Part shown: positions 17,316 through 27,465 of the stretch, in pieces
Numbering within the stretch: the first letter of the stretch is position 1
Layout: each line of letters starts with the position of its first letter
Assembly: GCF_000621505.1 (NCBI RefSeq)
Contig: NZ_JHYD01000034.1
Span: 1 to 64,000 of the forward strand
DNA from: Ruminiclostridium cellobioparum DSM 1351 = ATCC 15832
GTDB taxonomy: Bacteria > Bacillota > Clostridia > Acetivibrionales > DSM-1351
Length of the DNA stretch: 64,000 nucleotides
Direction of reading: 5' to 3'
Made by a program: the position numbers and the translations under genes
The notes under the pieces: model-generated
Seen by the model: the letters and a program-made list of their open reading frames with translations, nothing else
Told to the model about the DNA's origin: nothing
Databases searched by the model: none

Positions 17316-18912
17316 CATTATGATAGTTGACGATGAGCCGGTGATCAAGCAGGGGCTCTTATACTTTGTCAATTGGGAAGCACTTGATTGCCGGGTGGTT
17401 TGTGATGCTCAAAACGGAATTGACGCAAAGGAAAAACTCAGCTCCCATTCTGTGGACATTGTACTGACAGATATTAAGATGCCCGGAATGGACGGCCTTG
17501 AATTGTCAAAATATATCCATGAAAACTATCCCGCTGTCAAAGTTATCATACTTACTGCCTTTGCAGATTTTTCCTATGCCCAGACCGCCATAAAATACGA
17601 TGTGATAGATTTTATCATTAAAACAAATCCTACCGAGAAAATACCCGACGCCATTAATAAGGCAAAGGCCCTGATCAGCCAGGAAAAGGATAAAGATGAG
17701 AAATTAAAGCTCATGGAGCAAAAGGCCAATCTGCGGTTGTCGGAAATCTGTGAGAAGTTTTTCAAGGATGTGTTTAACGGAATCATTATGGACGATATGC
17801 TCATTCAAAGCAAATTGACCGAGCTGGAGATAAAAATTGAAAATTATTTTATTGTTCTGTTTGACATTCACAGTGTTTCAAACGAAAATTCCCTGATCAG
17901 CCCGGAGGACTATAACAAATTCATGCACTCGGTGAGCAATCTTCTTTCAATGGCTTTTAAAAACTATCCTCACTATACGGTGGCAGTTGACAGAACTTTG
18001 CTTGCGGCTATAATTTCCTTTAAAAGCCGCAATGTCCCCCTCTGCACTCAAACCCTGCTCATGACCTGTAACGAAATTCTATCTATGGCCGATAGTTTCA
18101 TGCGTTTTACCATCAGTATAGGGATAAGCCAAATGCAGCAAAACATCCCGGCTCTGTCTGTTGCCTATCAGGAAGCAAAGGATGCACTTAACGGCGGTTT
18201 TTACAATGACAACCACGTTTCTGTTTTTATGCCCAACACGTCACCGGTCACCTCATCACCCGGACAGCCCCATTATTTCGCTGAAAAGATTGTGGACAGC
18301 CTCCAGCTGCAAAATCCCTCAGAGGCATTAAAAAGCCTTGAAAACCTTTTGGAGGAATACAGACGCAACAAGGAGCCCATAGAAAATATAAAGGTATCCT
18401 GCATGCTCATCGCCTCCTATTGCTACAGGCTTCTCGCAGGTTTCAGGCTGTTCACACCCGAGCTTTCCGACAGAGAGCCTGAAATATACAAGCGGATACA
18501 GTCAAGCAGAAACATTCAAAGCCTGTCAGCTATTTTAAAACAGTTGATAGAAAGCATTTCTAAGGTTGTAGTTACCAATGAAAATAAATTCAGTTATCTT
18601 ATAAAAGAAACTCAAAAATATATAAGGGATAATTTCCACAAGAATATCAGTCTCCAGACCATAGCAGATCATATCCATGTCAACAGCAGCTATCTCAGCC
18701 GGTTGTACAAAAAGGAAACCGGCGAATCCATTGTGGATGCCATAAACAAGTACCGGATCGATCACGCCAAAAAGCTTTTAAAGGATCCGGCCAACAAAGT
18801 GTTTGAGGTTGCATGTGCCGTAGGTATTGAAGATCCTGCCTACTTTACCCATGTTTTTACAAAGTATACCGGAATGAGCCCCAAGGAGTATAAGGCAAGT
18901 AATATCAGCTGA
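17308..18912 (+). CDS. YesN-type response regulator with AraC DNA-binding domain
   Basis: A 534-residue regulator. The receiver domain (1-125) has DD at 8-9, the phosphoacceptor Asp55 in LTDIKMPGMDG, the Thr/Ser switch in ILTAFADF and Lys in the FIIKTNP segment. A central region of unknown role is followed by a C-terminal AraC domain with two helix-turn-helix units, ISLQTIADHIHVNSSYLSRL and VFEVACAVGIEDPAYFTHVF, ending in GMSPKEYK. It is translationally coupled to the kinase. The best candidate targets are the 19-bp motifs at 7831 and 15073; this is inferred from shared sequence and spacing. Confidence 0.93.
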   Translation: MYNIMIVDDEPVIKQGLLYFVNWEALDCRVVCDAQNGIDAKEKLSSHSVDIVLTDIKMPGMDGLELSKYIHENYPAVKVIILTAFADFSYAQTAIKYDVIDFIIKTNPTEKIPDAINKAKALISQEKDKDEKLKLMEQKANLRLSEICEKFFKDVFNGIIMDDMLIQSKLTELEIKIENYFIVLFDIHSVSNENSLISPEDYNKFMHSVSNLLSMAFKNYPHYTVAVDRTLLAAIISFKSRNVPLCTQTLLMTCNEILSMADSFMRFTISIGISQMQQNIPALSVAYQEAKDALNGGFYNDNHVSVFMPNTSPVTSSPGQPHYFAEKIVDSLQLQNPSEALKSLENLLEEYRRNKEPIENIKVSCMLIASYCYRLLAGFRLFTPELSDREPEIYKRIQSSRNIQSLSAILKQLIESISKVVVTNENKFSYLIKETQKYIRDNFHKNISLQTIADHIHVNSSYLSRLYKKETGESIVDAINKYRIDHAKKLLKDPANKVFEVACAVGIEDPAYFTHVFTKYTGMSPKEYKASNIS

Positions 18913-18956
18913 TGACAGGTGCATAAATTATCTTTTGTACTGGTAAACTTGCCTGA

Positions 18957-18987
18957 AAAAGCCGGCTGCTTTGCGCTTCCGGCTTTT
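18957..18987 (+). terminator. terminator of the kinase/regulator operon
   Basis: AAAAGCCGG (18957-18965) and CCGGCTTTT (18979-18987) form a 9-bp perfect stem with a 13-base loop, 45 bases after the regulator stop codon. Confidence 0.75.
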
Positions 18988-19013
18988 CATAGCATACGGT
19001 GACCTTCCTGTTA

Positions 19014-19055
19014 AAAGGCCCAATTCCAATGTTAGTTAGTTGGAACCGGGCCTTT
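19014..19055. terminator. bidirectional terminator between convergent genes
   Basis: AAAGGCCC-AA-TTCCAA pairs with TTGGAA-CC-GGGCCTTT. T-rich sequence follows on both strands (TTTCTTTC on plus, TTTTAAC on minus), so it can end transcription of the regulator from one side and of the GH76 SLH gene, which stops at 19090, from the other. Confidence 0.75.
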
Positions 19056-19089
19056 CTTTCATATAATTCTGTTATTAGCTGTTACATGA

Positions 19090-22000
19090 TTACTTATTGT
19101 ATATTTTATATAGTATGGCTGCGGTTTCGGCTCTGGTAATGTTTTGTTTTGGATTGATATTACTGCCCGAGCCTACAATTATTCCACTTTTGACTAATGC
19201 AGCAACACTGTCCAGCGCATAGCCCGAAACTTCCGAAGCATCCCTAAACTTTGCGATATCTTCCTTTGTTCCCTTTTCCAGACCTTTATCGGCAATCTCC
19301 ATTGCCTTAACAATCATTTTCATTAAATCCTGCCTGGTAATGCTTTTCTCGGGCGCAAACCTGTTATCACCTACTCCATTGGTTATTCCGAGGGCTTTTG
19401 CTATGTTTATTTCTTCCAGGTACCTGCTATCGCTTGTATCATCGAACCTGCCGTTTGCCTCGGTGTTCAGACCAAAAGCCCTTACCAGCCATGCGACGCT
19501 TTCCTCCCTTGATATTGCCAGATTCGGTGAAAACTCTTCCTCTGATGTTCCTTCTGCAATACCTTTTGCAGCAAGAGCGGCAATGGCAGCACTGTACCAT
19601 TTGTCGCGGGATACATCGCTAAAGGTCTTATCAGAGTACCCGACCGCATATTTGCTGAAATGAGTGGTTGTAAATGTGATTTTGCCTGTTCCGGTATCAT
19701 ACCTTGCATTGGGCACAGTATTGATATTATTATTTCCGTCAATGTAATAAACGACTATTTTGTCCGGATTTTCCAATTCCCTGGCAGCCGGTGTATATTC
19801 CATGGACACCTTTACAGGAGCCAGAGGATTGTTCCATTCGATATTTTTGCCGTCTATAGCCATATATAGGTTTATTACCGGCCTGTTACCTATGATATCC
19901 CGTATTTTTTTATCCAGTTGATTATTGTTTACAGGTTCAAATATAATTTCTACAACCTTTGAATCCTTTGCATCCGCCTTTTTTATCATATTTGACGGAA
20001 CAGTCAATTCAGCAACAGGAGTCATTATTTTTATATTGCTTTCAGACTTTGCAGATGCAACCTTGCTTACAGGGAGCTTTTGTACATACTTTAAGGCATT
20101 GGGCTCCTTTTTCATTTCGACAATTACGGTTTTTGTACCGTCAGGGGCCTTGACAGCCTTTTGTAAAGCCCTGTCCAAATCACTCTCCGATATTTCATTC
20201 ACTACGGCACCGTTTACAACTTTGGAAGTGTTTTCAATCCTTGCATTGCCCTCAGGTGTAACTGTAATAATTGTCTCCTGAACGGTGCTTCCTCCACCGT
20301 TCTGCCCGCCTGGAGTACTTCCACCCGAAGTACTTCCTCCACCGGTTTGGCCGCCGCCTGGAGTACTTCCGCCTCCGGAGCTTGTGTTTATAGTATAGCT
20401 GAAGGTTGCAACTTCACTGTTATCCATGCCTTCTTTAACAGCAATTGCTTTAATTACCGTGCTTGCGTTAACGGCTATCGGATTAATATATATTGCACTT
20501 GCTGTTGTTGGTTCACTGCCATCCGCAGTATAGTAAATATTTGCGCCGCTTGTGGCACTTGAGAGCGTCACTGTCTGTGCTGAAGTGTAAGTTCCTCCGG
20601 CAGGTGACGCTGCCGGTATTTGAACCCGCCCGATCTGCGGTACATCAATTGTATAGCTGTAAACAGCTACCTCACTGTCCTCCATGCCTTCCTTAACAGC
20701 AATTGCCTTAATTACCCTGCTGGTATCAACAGTTATCGGACCGGTATATAACTCACTTGCCATGGTCGGCTCACTGCCATCCGCAGTAAAGTATATACTT
20801 GCGCCGCTTGTGGTGCTTGAGAGTGTCACTGTCTGTGCAGAAGTGTAAGTTCCTCCGGCAGGTGACGCTATAGGTATTTGAACCTGCCCGATCTGCGGTA
20901 TATCAATAGTATAACTGTAAACAGCCACCTCACTGTCTTCCATACCTTCCTTAACGGCAATTGCTTTAATTACCCTGCTGGTAGCAACAGTTATGGGACC
21001 GGTATATAACTCACTTGCTGTGGTCGGTTCACTGCCATCCGCAGTATAGTAAATACTTGCGCCGTCTGTGGCACTTGACAGCGTTACTGTCTGTGCCGAA
21101 GTATAAATTCCTCCCACAGGTGAAGCTGCCGGTGCCTGGACCTGCAGTGGCCTGACCTGCAAACCGTTTATTGCGGCATTCAGGTTATTAAGGGCCGCAG
21201 TTACTTCTTCCTGTGTTGAACCCTTGTTGTCACTGACACTTACCGCTGCATTTAATGCAGTTTGCAATAAGGACCAGGATTCAGGGGTATAATCTTCTTC
21301 TGTCAGAGCTTGCACTTCACTGATTTTGTGTATTAGCCCTGTCTTATCTGCCGGAATAATTATGTAATCTATGTTGGCGGCAACATCACCCGAATCGTAT
21401 TGTAACTTGATGCTTGCCCCGGCAGGGATATCAACATTAAGGGTTTTTTCAGCGTATTTGCCTGCGCCGTTCCAGCCTCCTGTATTCGTGAAGGTCACAT
21501 CCTGACTGTCAACTCCGTTGATATAAAGGCTAAGCTTCGGATTGCTTTTACCGGATGCATACCCTATTATTATATTGTTTGTCGGTGCACATTTTATAAG
21601 TTCGAATGCCGCTCCCACATGGTCTATGCTTCCGGCTATAAATCCGCCTGATGCATACGAATCTGCCTGTTTATATGCTGTTCCGTACATCTTTCCTATT
21701 TCTGCTTCTATTTTTCCTGAATAATATCCGGGATACAGCTGCAATCCATCTATCACAGCCTGTAAATTGCTTAATGCCAAATCTGCCTCTTCCTGGGTAG
21801 GAATTGCTGCGGCAACACCGGCGGCCTCAGTTATTGCCGCTTGCAGGGTTTTCCACGCCGCTGCGGTATAATCCTGCTCAACAAGCTCTTTCGCATCATT
21901 AATCTTCTGTGTAAGTGCTGAAATATCAGTATTTGTTAAACCGATGTAATCTATGTTTGCGGCAACATCTCCTGAATCGTACTGGAATTTTATAGTTGCA

Positions 22001-24066
22001 CCTTCTGGAATTACTACGTCAAAGGTCTTTTGTGCAAAGCTGCCGCCCCATCCTCCGGTTTTGGTAAAGGTCAGATCCTGACTGTCTACTCCGTTGATAT
22101 AAAAACTGAGCTTGGGATTGTCCAGGCCGGATGCATAAGCTACTATCAGCCTGGTTGCCGCACCGCAATTTTTCAGTTCAAAGGCCGAACCAACATGGTC
22201 TATACTTCCAACCATAAATCCTCCGGATGCCCCGGAGTCTGCCTGACTGTATGCAGTTCCATACTTTTTGCCTTTTTCGGCTTCCACTTTTCCGAAATAC
22301 CGAACAGTTACCAGGCTGTCCACTACTGCTTTAAGAGCGTCGACTGCCGTATCCACCTCAGCTTGTACGGCATCTGCCCTGTTATAAACCTCAAGTGCGG
22401 CATCTATGGCCGGTTGCAGTAAATCCCAGGTTTCGGGCGTATAATCGTTTTGTGAAAGACTCATTGCACTGTTTATGGTTTCTGCAAGAATTGATTTATC
22501 TGCTTCCGCATCTGATATAAACCTTATATAGTCAATATTTGCGGCGGCACATCCATCATCATACTGGATTTTAATGCTTGCACCCTCCGGAATACTTACA
22601 TCGAATATTTTTTCAGCATATGTGCCATCCCAGCTTCCTGTTTTATCAAAGTTCAACTCCTGACTGTATACTCCGTTTATATACAGGTTGAGCTTTGGAT
22701 TGTCCAAGCCCGAACAGTAACCTATTGCCAGTTTCTGCGAGGCAACACAGTTTTTAAACTCAATTGCGGATGCCGAGGTAGTTTCAGTTGCTGCGTGATC
22801 TATACTTCCCGCAACATATCCGCCTGAAGCAGCATGGTCAGCCTGTTTATATGCAGTTCCATATTTAACACCGCTTTCAGCCTCAACTTTTCCGGATAAA
22901 TACCCGGGCTGTGATGCCAACAGGCTGTAGCACATAAGAGTAAGTCCTGTGGCATTTGCCGTCGGTCTTACAGTTGTTCCGTCATATGGCGTATTCCAAT
23001 AGGGAGCTGTGAGGTCGTCTCCGCTTCTGTTATTATAAGCGGCCTGAGCATTTTTTGTTAACCAGTCGGTATACTGTGTCTGTCCGCCAAGGGTGATGAG
23101 CTTGTATATTCCGCGCATTAAAATACCTCTGAATACAATCTCATAGCTGTTGGTTGGATCCGGCATGTAAAGTCCGCTGCCGCCCACATCATCTTCATAC
23201 ACTACGATTTGGTCAGCTCCCGTTGTGAAGCGTTTTTTTGCGAAATCAGCCGCCTTGCAGGCGTCTGCTATATAGCTGTTATCTTTGGTAAGGTCATACA
23301 GGTATGACGCAAGTTCAATGAATATTCCGGCGTTATAGGTGTAAAGATTATCATCCCAGCCAAGCTTACCTGTTGTTATTGAGTTTTCTATACCTCCATC
23401 GGGGCGCATAAAACTTGCCTTTACCCAGTTGTATATGTCAATAGCCGCTTCCTTATAAGTTCTGGAGACACCGTCTGCATCAGTGACCTTTTCATCAGGA
23501 TAGTACTTTGCCAGCTGGGCGGCAACAATAGCCCATCCATTGGTGGGCACATCCTTCTGATTCTGCACACTGCGTTCACGCCACATTCCGCCGCCCCAGG
23601 TGTCATCTACGCTTGTTTTATAAAAGAAGTCAAAGTGCCATTTGGCCTGATCCAGCATATGCTGATCGCCGGTAATGGCATATGCAGACATTGTAAACTG
23701 CGACTGCCATGAGTAATCATCATTCCAGTCACCTTCACTTGCTATCCATGATTGCGGATTTCCATATTTATTTGCCGTGTGGTTATCCTCAAACCAATAA
23801 AATGTTTCGCTTATTTTATCCTTGTTCTTGCCCGTCAAATTATAGTATGCGCAGAGCAATTCACGGGAATAGGCGGCTTCCCAGAAATGGGAAGTATAGA
23901 TATCCCCGCTTCTATAATGTGTGTTCAAGAAAGCTTCCATGCATCTTTCTACATCCGGCTGGTTAAAAGAATAAGCAGCCATTGTGGTGACCGGAAGGCT
24001 TAAGCTGAGGATACATGCGGCCAATATTACCGCCAGCAGCTTAATAACGCCTTTCTTTTTTAACAT
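19090..24066 (-). CDS. SLH-anchored GH76 protein (alpha-1,6-mannanase family)
   Basis: A secreted, wall-bound protein of about 1658 residues. The signal peptide ends near TMAA (residue 31). Residues about 35-390 resemble GH76: WNDDYSW places the catalytic-type Asp pair at 116-117, followed by GGGMWRE, TNGWAIVAAQLA, and TYNAGIFIELASYLYDLT. Three CBM6/35-like modules (GKxEAExGxxYGTAYKQAD...DYI) alternate with FIVAR-like helices. Three near-identical chitobiase-C/Fn3-associated repeats, a Gly/Ser/Thr linker, a beta-rich domain and three SLH repeats follow. GH76 enzymes typically cut alpha-1,6-mannan. The start at 24066 has AAGGAGG 8 bases upstream; the longer frame would bury it. Confidence 0.88.
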   Translation of the reverse strand: MLKKKGVIKLLAVILAACILSLSLPVTTMAAYSFNQPDVERCMEAFLNTHYRSGDIYTSHFWEAAYSRELLCAYYNLTGKNKDKISETFYWFEDNHTANKYGNPQSWIASEGDWNDDYSWQSQFTMSAYAITGDQHMLDQAKWHFDFFYKTSVDDTWGGGMWRERSVQNQKDVPTNGWAIVAAQLAKYYPDEKVTDADGVSRTYKEAAIDIYNWVKASFMRPDGGIENSITTGKLGWDDNLYTYNAGIFIELASYLYDLTKDNSYIADACKAADFAKKRFTTGADQIVVYEDDVGGSGLYMPDPTNSYEIVFRGILMRGIYKLITLGGQTQYTDWLTKNAQAAYNNRSGDDLTAPYWNTPYDGTTVRPTANATGLTLMCYSLLASQPGYLSGKVEAESGVKYGTAYKQADHAASGGYVAGSIDHAATETTSASAIEFKNCVASQKLAIGYCSGLDNPKLNLYINGVYSQELNFDKTGSWDGTYAEKIFDVSIPEGASIKIQYDDGCAAANIDYIRFISDAEADKSILAETINSAMSLSQNDYTPETWDLLQPAIDAALEVYNRADAVQAEVDTAVDALKAVVDSLVTVRYFGKVEAEKGKKYGTAYSQADSGASGGFMVGSIDHVGSAFELKNCGAATRLIVAYASGLDNPKLSFYINGVDSQDLTFTKTGGWGGSFAQKTFDVVIPEGATIKFQYDSGDVAANIDYIGLTNTDISALTQKINDAKELVEQDYTAAAWKTLQAAITEAAGVAAAIPTQEEADLALSNLQAVIDGLQLYPGYYSGKIEAEIGKMYGTAYKQADSYASGGFIAGSIDHVGAAFELIKCAPTNNIIIGYASGKSNPKLSLYINGVDSQDVTFTNTGGWNGAGKYAEKTLNVDIPAGASIKLQYDSGDVAANIDYIIIPADKTGLIHKISEVQALTEEDYTPESWSLLQTALNAAVSVSDNKGSTQEEVTAALNNLNAAINGLQVRPLQVQAPAASPVGGIYTSAQTVTLSSATDGASIYYTADGSEPTTASELYTGPITVATSRVIKAIAVKEGMEDSEVAVYSYTIDIPQIGQVQIPIASPAGGTYTSAQTVTLSSTTSGASIYFTADGSEPTMASELYTGPITVDTSRVIKAIAVKEGMEDSEVAVYSYTIDVPQIGRVQIPAASPAGGTYTSAQTVTLSSATSGANIYYTADGSEPTTASAIYINPIAVNASTVIKAIAVKEGMDNSEVATFSYTINTSSGGGSTPGGGQTGGGSTSGGSTPGGQNGGGSTVQETIITVTPEGNARIENTSKVVNGAVVNEISESDLDRALQKAVKAPDGTKTVIVEMKKEPNALKYVQKLPVSKVASAKSESNIKIMTPVAELTVPSNMIKKADAKDSKVVEIIFEPVNNNQLDKKIRDIIGNRPVINLYMAIDGKNIEWNNPLAPVKVSMEYTPAARELENPDKIVVYYIDGNNNINTVPNARYDTGTGKITFTTTHFSKYAVGYSDKTFSDVSRDKWYSAAIAALAAKGIAEGTSEEEFSPNLAISREESVAWLVRAFGLNTEANGRFDDTSDSRYLEEINIAKALGITNGVGDNRFAPEKSITRQDLMKMIVKAMEIADKGLEKGTKEDIAKFRDASEVSGYALDSVAALVKSGIIVGSGSNINPKQNITRAETAAILYKIYNK
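20388..21140 (-). repeat. three tandem near-identical ~255-bp repeats inside the GH76 gene
   Basis: Each unit encodes SPxGGxYTSAQTVTLSS...YTADGSEPTTAS...VIKAIAVKEGM, the chitobiase-C/Fn3-associated fold. Units are about 255 bases apart and so alike at DNA level that copy number could vary by recombination. Confidence 0.85.
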
Positions 24067-24214
24067 AGATATTTCCTCCTTTGACAATTTGATTTGATAC
24101 TTTGATTTACCATTGTCTGTGCAACAATGCAGTCTGATATTTTGATCGTATTATGTAAATATAATGTTACATTTATTGTTTATAAAAATTAATGTAATTT
24201 TGTAGACACTCAAA

Positions 24215-24229
24215 GGTAAAAATGTGATA
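24215..24229. promoter_or_regulatory. GGTAAAAATGTG motif, copy upstream of GH76 gene
   Basis: GGTAAAAATGTGATA lies directly after the GH13 stop codon and about 150 bases before the GH76 start. It shares GGTAAAAATGTG with 27442-27457 and, less closely, 33300-33315, all in the same gene cluster. It may bind the regulator at 27507-29114. Confidence 0.4.
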
Positions 24230-24231
24230 TT

Positions 24232-25920
24232 TTATTGCAGTCTGTAAACTCTGGCTTCGTAAGGCATTAATACAAAGTCCCCGGCCATGCTTACATCAAA
24301 TGAGTCGTAATTCGCCAAAAGCAATTGGGCTTCCTGATACTTTGGAACAGCTTTTATATCAAATTGTGATGTTTCCTTTGAAAAATTCATTATTATCAAC
24401 ACACAGTCACCCTCCAACTGTCTGATATATGAAATTATTCTGTTGCTGTCTTCAAGCAACGGAATGTATTGGCCGTAAATCAATACCGGATTTTCCTTTC
24501 TGAGTTTTATGAGCTTTCTGTAAAAATTTAAAATGGAGTTTTCATCCTTTACTTCATTTTCAACATTGATATACCGGTGGTTGGAATTTACTTTTATCCA
24601 TGGAGCCGCTGAAGTAAAACCGGCATTTTTACTGCCATCCCACTGCATTGGAGTGCGTGCATTGTCCCTTCCTCTTCTGTGGATCAGCCGCATTATCTCC
24701 CTTTCATCTTTTTGCCTTTCAAAGACCATTTCCCTGTAGAAGTTCAAGGTTTCTATATCCCTGTAGTCATCAATTGATTTGAAGGCTGCATTTGTCATAC
24801 CTATTTCCTCACCCTGGTAGATATACGGAGTGCCTTCAAGGGTATGAGTCAGGGTGGCCAGCATTTTAGCACATTTTTCTCTGTAAAGCCCATCATCTCC
24901 AAACCGGGACACTGCTCTGGGATTGTCATGATTGTTCAGGAACAGGCTGTTCCACCCCTTCCCGTGCAGCACTTTCTGCCATTTTGACAAAATTTCTTTA
25001 AAATCGGTTAATTTCCAGTCAACAACATCCCACTTTCCGCCTTTACCCGTATCTATTCCCATTAATTCAAACTGGAATATCATATTCAGCTCATTTCTTG
25101 ACCCATCAGTATATAAAAGACCTGTCTCGGCGGTAACATTAACTGTTTCCCCAACTGTCATGCAATCATACCTGCTCAATACCGTTTTGTTCATCTCTTG
25201 CAGGATTTCATGAATTCCAGGCTGATTGGCATATAAATCCTCATCAAAAACATATTTTTCTGTTGTTGAAACAGCCCTTTCAGAGTTTCTCAAACCCTCG
25301 GGTTTACTCAGCAGATTAATGACATCCATCCTGAATCCGTCTATACCCTTATCCAGCCACCAGGTCATCATATTAAATATTTCTTCTTTTACCTCCGGAT
25401 TCAACCAATTTAAATCCGGTTGTTTCCTTGAAAACAAATGAAGATAATATTCATCCGTCGTTTTGTCATATTCCCATGCAGAGCCTCCAAAATACGATTT
25501 CCAATTGTTTGGTTCACTTCCGTCCCTGCCCTTTCTCCAGATATAATAATCCCGCTTGTCACTGCCGATGCCTGCTCTTGATTCAACAAACCATTTATGC
25601 TCATCGGAGGTATGATTTATTACCAGATCCATAATAATTTTCATATCCCTTTTATGGACTTCTGAAAATAAAGTTTCCAAATCCTCCAATGTTCCGAATT
25701 CCTTCATAACTCCATAATAATTTGAAATATCATATCCATTATCATCATTTGGGGATTCATAAACAGGACAAAGCCATATTACATCAATCCCCAGATATTT
25801 CAAATAATCCAGCTTGCGGATGATACCCTTCAAATCACCTATTCCATCGCCATTCGAATCATAAAAACTTCTGGTATAAATCTGATATACAATTGCCTCT
25901 TTCCACCATTTTTCACTCAC
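24232..25920 (-). CDS. malL: GH13 oligo-1,6-glucosidase / alpha-glucosidase
   Basis: A cytoplasmic (beta/alpha)8 enzyme hydrolysing alpha-glucosidic bonds of short oligosaccharides. With the GTG start at 25920 the nucleophile is Asp199 (GFRMDVI), the acid/base Glu258 (TVGETVN) and the third acid Asp332 (NNHDNPR), close to the positions in oligo-1,6-glucosidase. Val directly after the nucleophile is the residue associated with alpha-1,6 specificity. The open frame reaches an ATG at 25968, but that codon lies inside the hairpin 25963-25996 and family proteins start at SEKWWKEA, so GTG with GGGGGA six to seven bases upstream is preferred. It follows the binding-protein gene and precedes the GH76 gene. 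Confidence 0.88.
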   Translation of the reverse strand: MSEKWWKEAIVYQIYTRSFYDSNGDGIGDLKGIIRKLDYLKYLGIDVIWLCPVYESPNDDNGYDISNYYGVMKEFGTLEDLETLFSEVHKRDMKIIMDLVINHTSDEHKWFVESRAGIGSDKRDYYIWRKGRDGSEPNNWKSYFGGSAWEYDKTTDEYYLHLFSRKQPDLNWLNPEVKEEIFNMMTWWLDKGIDGFRMDVINLLSKPEGLRNSERAVSTTEKYVFDEDLYANQPGIHEILQEMNKTVLSRYDCMTVGETVNVTAETGLLYTDGSRNELNMIFQFELMGIDTGKGGKWDVVDWKLTDFKEILSKWQKVLHGKGWNSLFLNNHDNPRAVSRFGDDGLYREKCAKMLATLTHTLEGTPYIYQGEEIGMTNAAFKSIDDYRDIETLNFYREMVFERQKDEREIMRLIHRRGRDNARTPMQWDGSKNAGFTSAAPWIKVNSNHRYINVENEVKDENSILNFYRKLIKLRKENPVLIYGQYIPLLEDSNRIISYIRQLEGDCVLIIMNFSKETSQFDIKAVPKYQEAQLLLANYDSFDVSMAGDFVLMPYEARVYRLQ

Positions 25921-25962
25921 AGTTTTGTCCCCCAATACCGGTAAAACTTTTCCAAGAAAAAC

Positions 25963-25996
25963 ATACATCCAGAGAGTAGTCTACCCCTGGATGTAT
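25963..25996 (-). terminator. hairpin after binding-protein gene
   Basis: ATACATCCAG (25963-25972) pairs perfectly with CTGGATGTAT (25987-25996). It lies 37 bases after the stop codon of the binding protein and before the GH13 gene. On the minus strand no long T run follows, so it may be a partial terminator or mRNA-protecting stem. Confidence 0.6.
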
Positions 25997-26032
25997 TAAA
26001 GAAAATTCTCTTTGCCTTAAGGCCAATGAGTA

Positions 26033-27349
26033 TTACTTTGCTGCACCTAATTTAACCCATGCTTTCTGTATCTCGTCTATAGCCTGTTCCCTTGTTTTTG
26101 CTTTTTCTATGTATGATTGCATTATTTCGCCAAACTTCTGATGGAAACTGTCAAGAGAATAGTTGACAGGAGCACCCGACGAGGGGGTAGTCTTTGTCAA
26201 TTCAGCAAATGCCTTTGGCAGCTTCATGTCAGGTGCCGCAATATCCTTAACCGGTCCTATAACCTTGGCAACTCCGCCAAACCAGTTCTTTCCGTAATCA
26301 GATGTATATAACCAGTTAAGAAGATTCTTTGCATCTGTTAATACCTTTGAATCTTTATTTACTCTTAAACATTGTGCCGAGCCTGCACATACATTTGCTT
26401 TGCCGGCATCCTCGCTTACAGGATACAACATCACTCCGAAGTCAAAGTCCGGAGTTATCTTTGTAACGCCTGATTCAATCCATTGACCCTGACCGGTGAT
26501 CATTGCAGCCTTGCCATTTGCGAAAGTACCAACCTGAGCATTGAAATCACTTTCCAGAGGCTTTGGAGTACCATATTTTACTGTCATATCTATGAAATTA
26601 AAATAATTCATCAGGGTCGGATGCTCTTCAAACTTTGTAGTTCCGGCGATAAAGTCATTTACCAGTTTTACAGAATCAGAGCTTTCTCCGGCAATAAAAT
26701 GCTGGAATATGTGCTTCTGGACCCACCATTCCTTATATCCGTTTGAAAATGGAGTGATGCCCTTTGCAGTCAGCTTCTGGCAAACAACATCCAACTCGCT
26801 GAGGGTTTTTGGCAATTCAGTTATTCCTGCTTCCGCAAACAACTTCTTGTTATAGATTAAGGGAAAGGTATCCATTACCAGCGGAGCTCCCATTAATTTG
26901 CCGTCATAGGTCATGTCTTTCTTTACTCCATCCAGCATGACACCCGCCAGGGGCTCATTTGTCAAATCTGCCGAGTATTCTGCATAAGCTTTTAACTCTC
27001 CGCCTGCTGTTGTCATAAAAATGTCAGGAATTGTTCCGGCTGCAATTTTGGATTTTAAGACAGTGGGGTAATCTGCCTGCATTACCTGAAGATCTATAGT
27101 TACATTGGGGGCTACCTTTTTATACTCGCTTACATATGCATTATATGCATCGGTATATTCTGCCTGACTTTGCAGAATAGATATTGTTACCGGTTCAGCC
27201 TCCTTTGATTCCGCAGCTGCTGTCGATACAGCCGATTGTGATGTCTGTGCAGCTTCAGATGTACCGGAAGGTGTGGATGAACTGCCGCAGCCACTGGACA
27301 TTCCGGCCAGCACCGCCACGCATACACCCAAACTTAATATTTTTTTCAT
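26033..27349 (-). CDS. sugar-binding lipoprotein of ABC transporter (CUT1 family 2)
   Basis: A 438-residue extracellular binding protein with a lipoprotein signal ending in MSSGC (Cys21 lipidated) and a Ser/Thr/Ala linker. The fold shows ITVDLQVMQADYPTVLKSKIAAGTIPD-type early strands, PLIYNKKLFAEAGI and FANGKAAMITGQGQW, typical of COG1653. It lies after the two-component genes and before the GH13 and GH76 genes. The matching permeases are encoded at 31286-32994 in the same direction. Probable cargo is an oligosaccharide released by the GH76 enzyme; not proven. AGGAGG lies 9 bases before the start (27349). Confidence 0.92.
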   Translation of the reverse strand: MKKILSLGVCVAVLAGMSSGCGSSSTPSGTSEAAQTSQSAVSTAAAESKEAEPVTISILQSQAEYTDAYNAYVSEYKKVAPNVTIDLQVMQADYPTVLKSKIAAGTIPDIFMTTAGGELKAYAEYSADLTNEPLAGVMLDGVKKDMTYDGKLMGAPLVMDTFPLIYNKKLFAEAGITELPKTLSELDVVCQKLTAKGITPFSNGYKEWWVQKHIFQHFIAGESSDSVKLVNDFIAGTTKFEEHPTLMNYFNFIDMTVKYGTPKPLESDFNAQVGTFANGKAAMITGQGQWIESGVTKITPDFDFGVMLYPVSEDAGKANVCAGSAQCLRVNKDSKVLTDAKNLLNWLYTSDYGKNWFGGVAKVIGPVKDIAAPDMKLPKAFAELTKTTPSSGAPVNYSLDSFHQKFGEIMQSYIEKAKTREQAIDEIQKAWVKLGAAK

Positions 27350-27441
27350 CTTTGATTTCCTCCTTATAAAATGTAATTTGGTATAGTTACATATTAGCGA
27401 GATATCCGTATGTATAAAATATATATAAGTGATATTTTAGT

Positions 27442-27457
27442 GGTAAAAATGTGTACA
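27442..27457. promoter_or_regulatory. GGTAAAAATGTGTACA motif upstream of binding-protein gene
   Basis: This 16-base sequence lies about 95 bases before the binding-protein start. Its minus-strand form TGTACACATTTTTACC closely matches the site at 33300-33315 upstream of the permease genes. A likely operator or activator site for the local YesN-type regulator; inferred. Confidence 0.4.
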
Positions 27458-27465
27458 ATGTATTC

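Noticed and set aside
20388-21140. possible CRISPR-like repeat array
   Set aside because: Repeats are about 255 bp, in frame and protein coding, without spacers.
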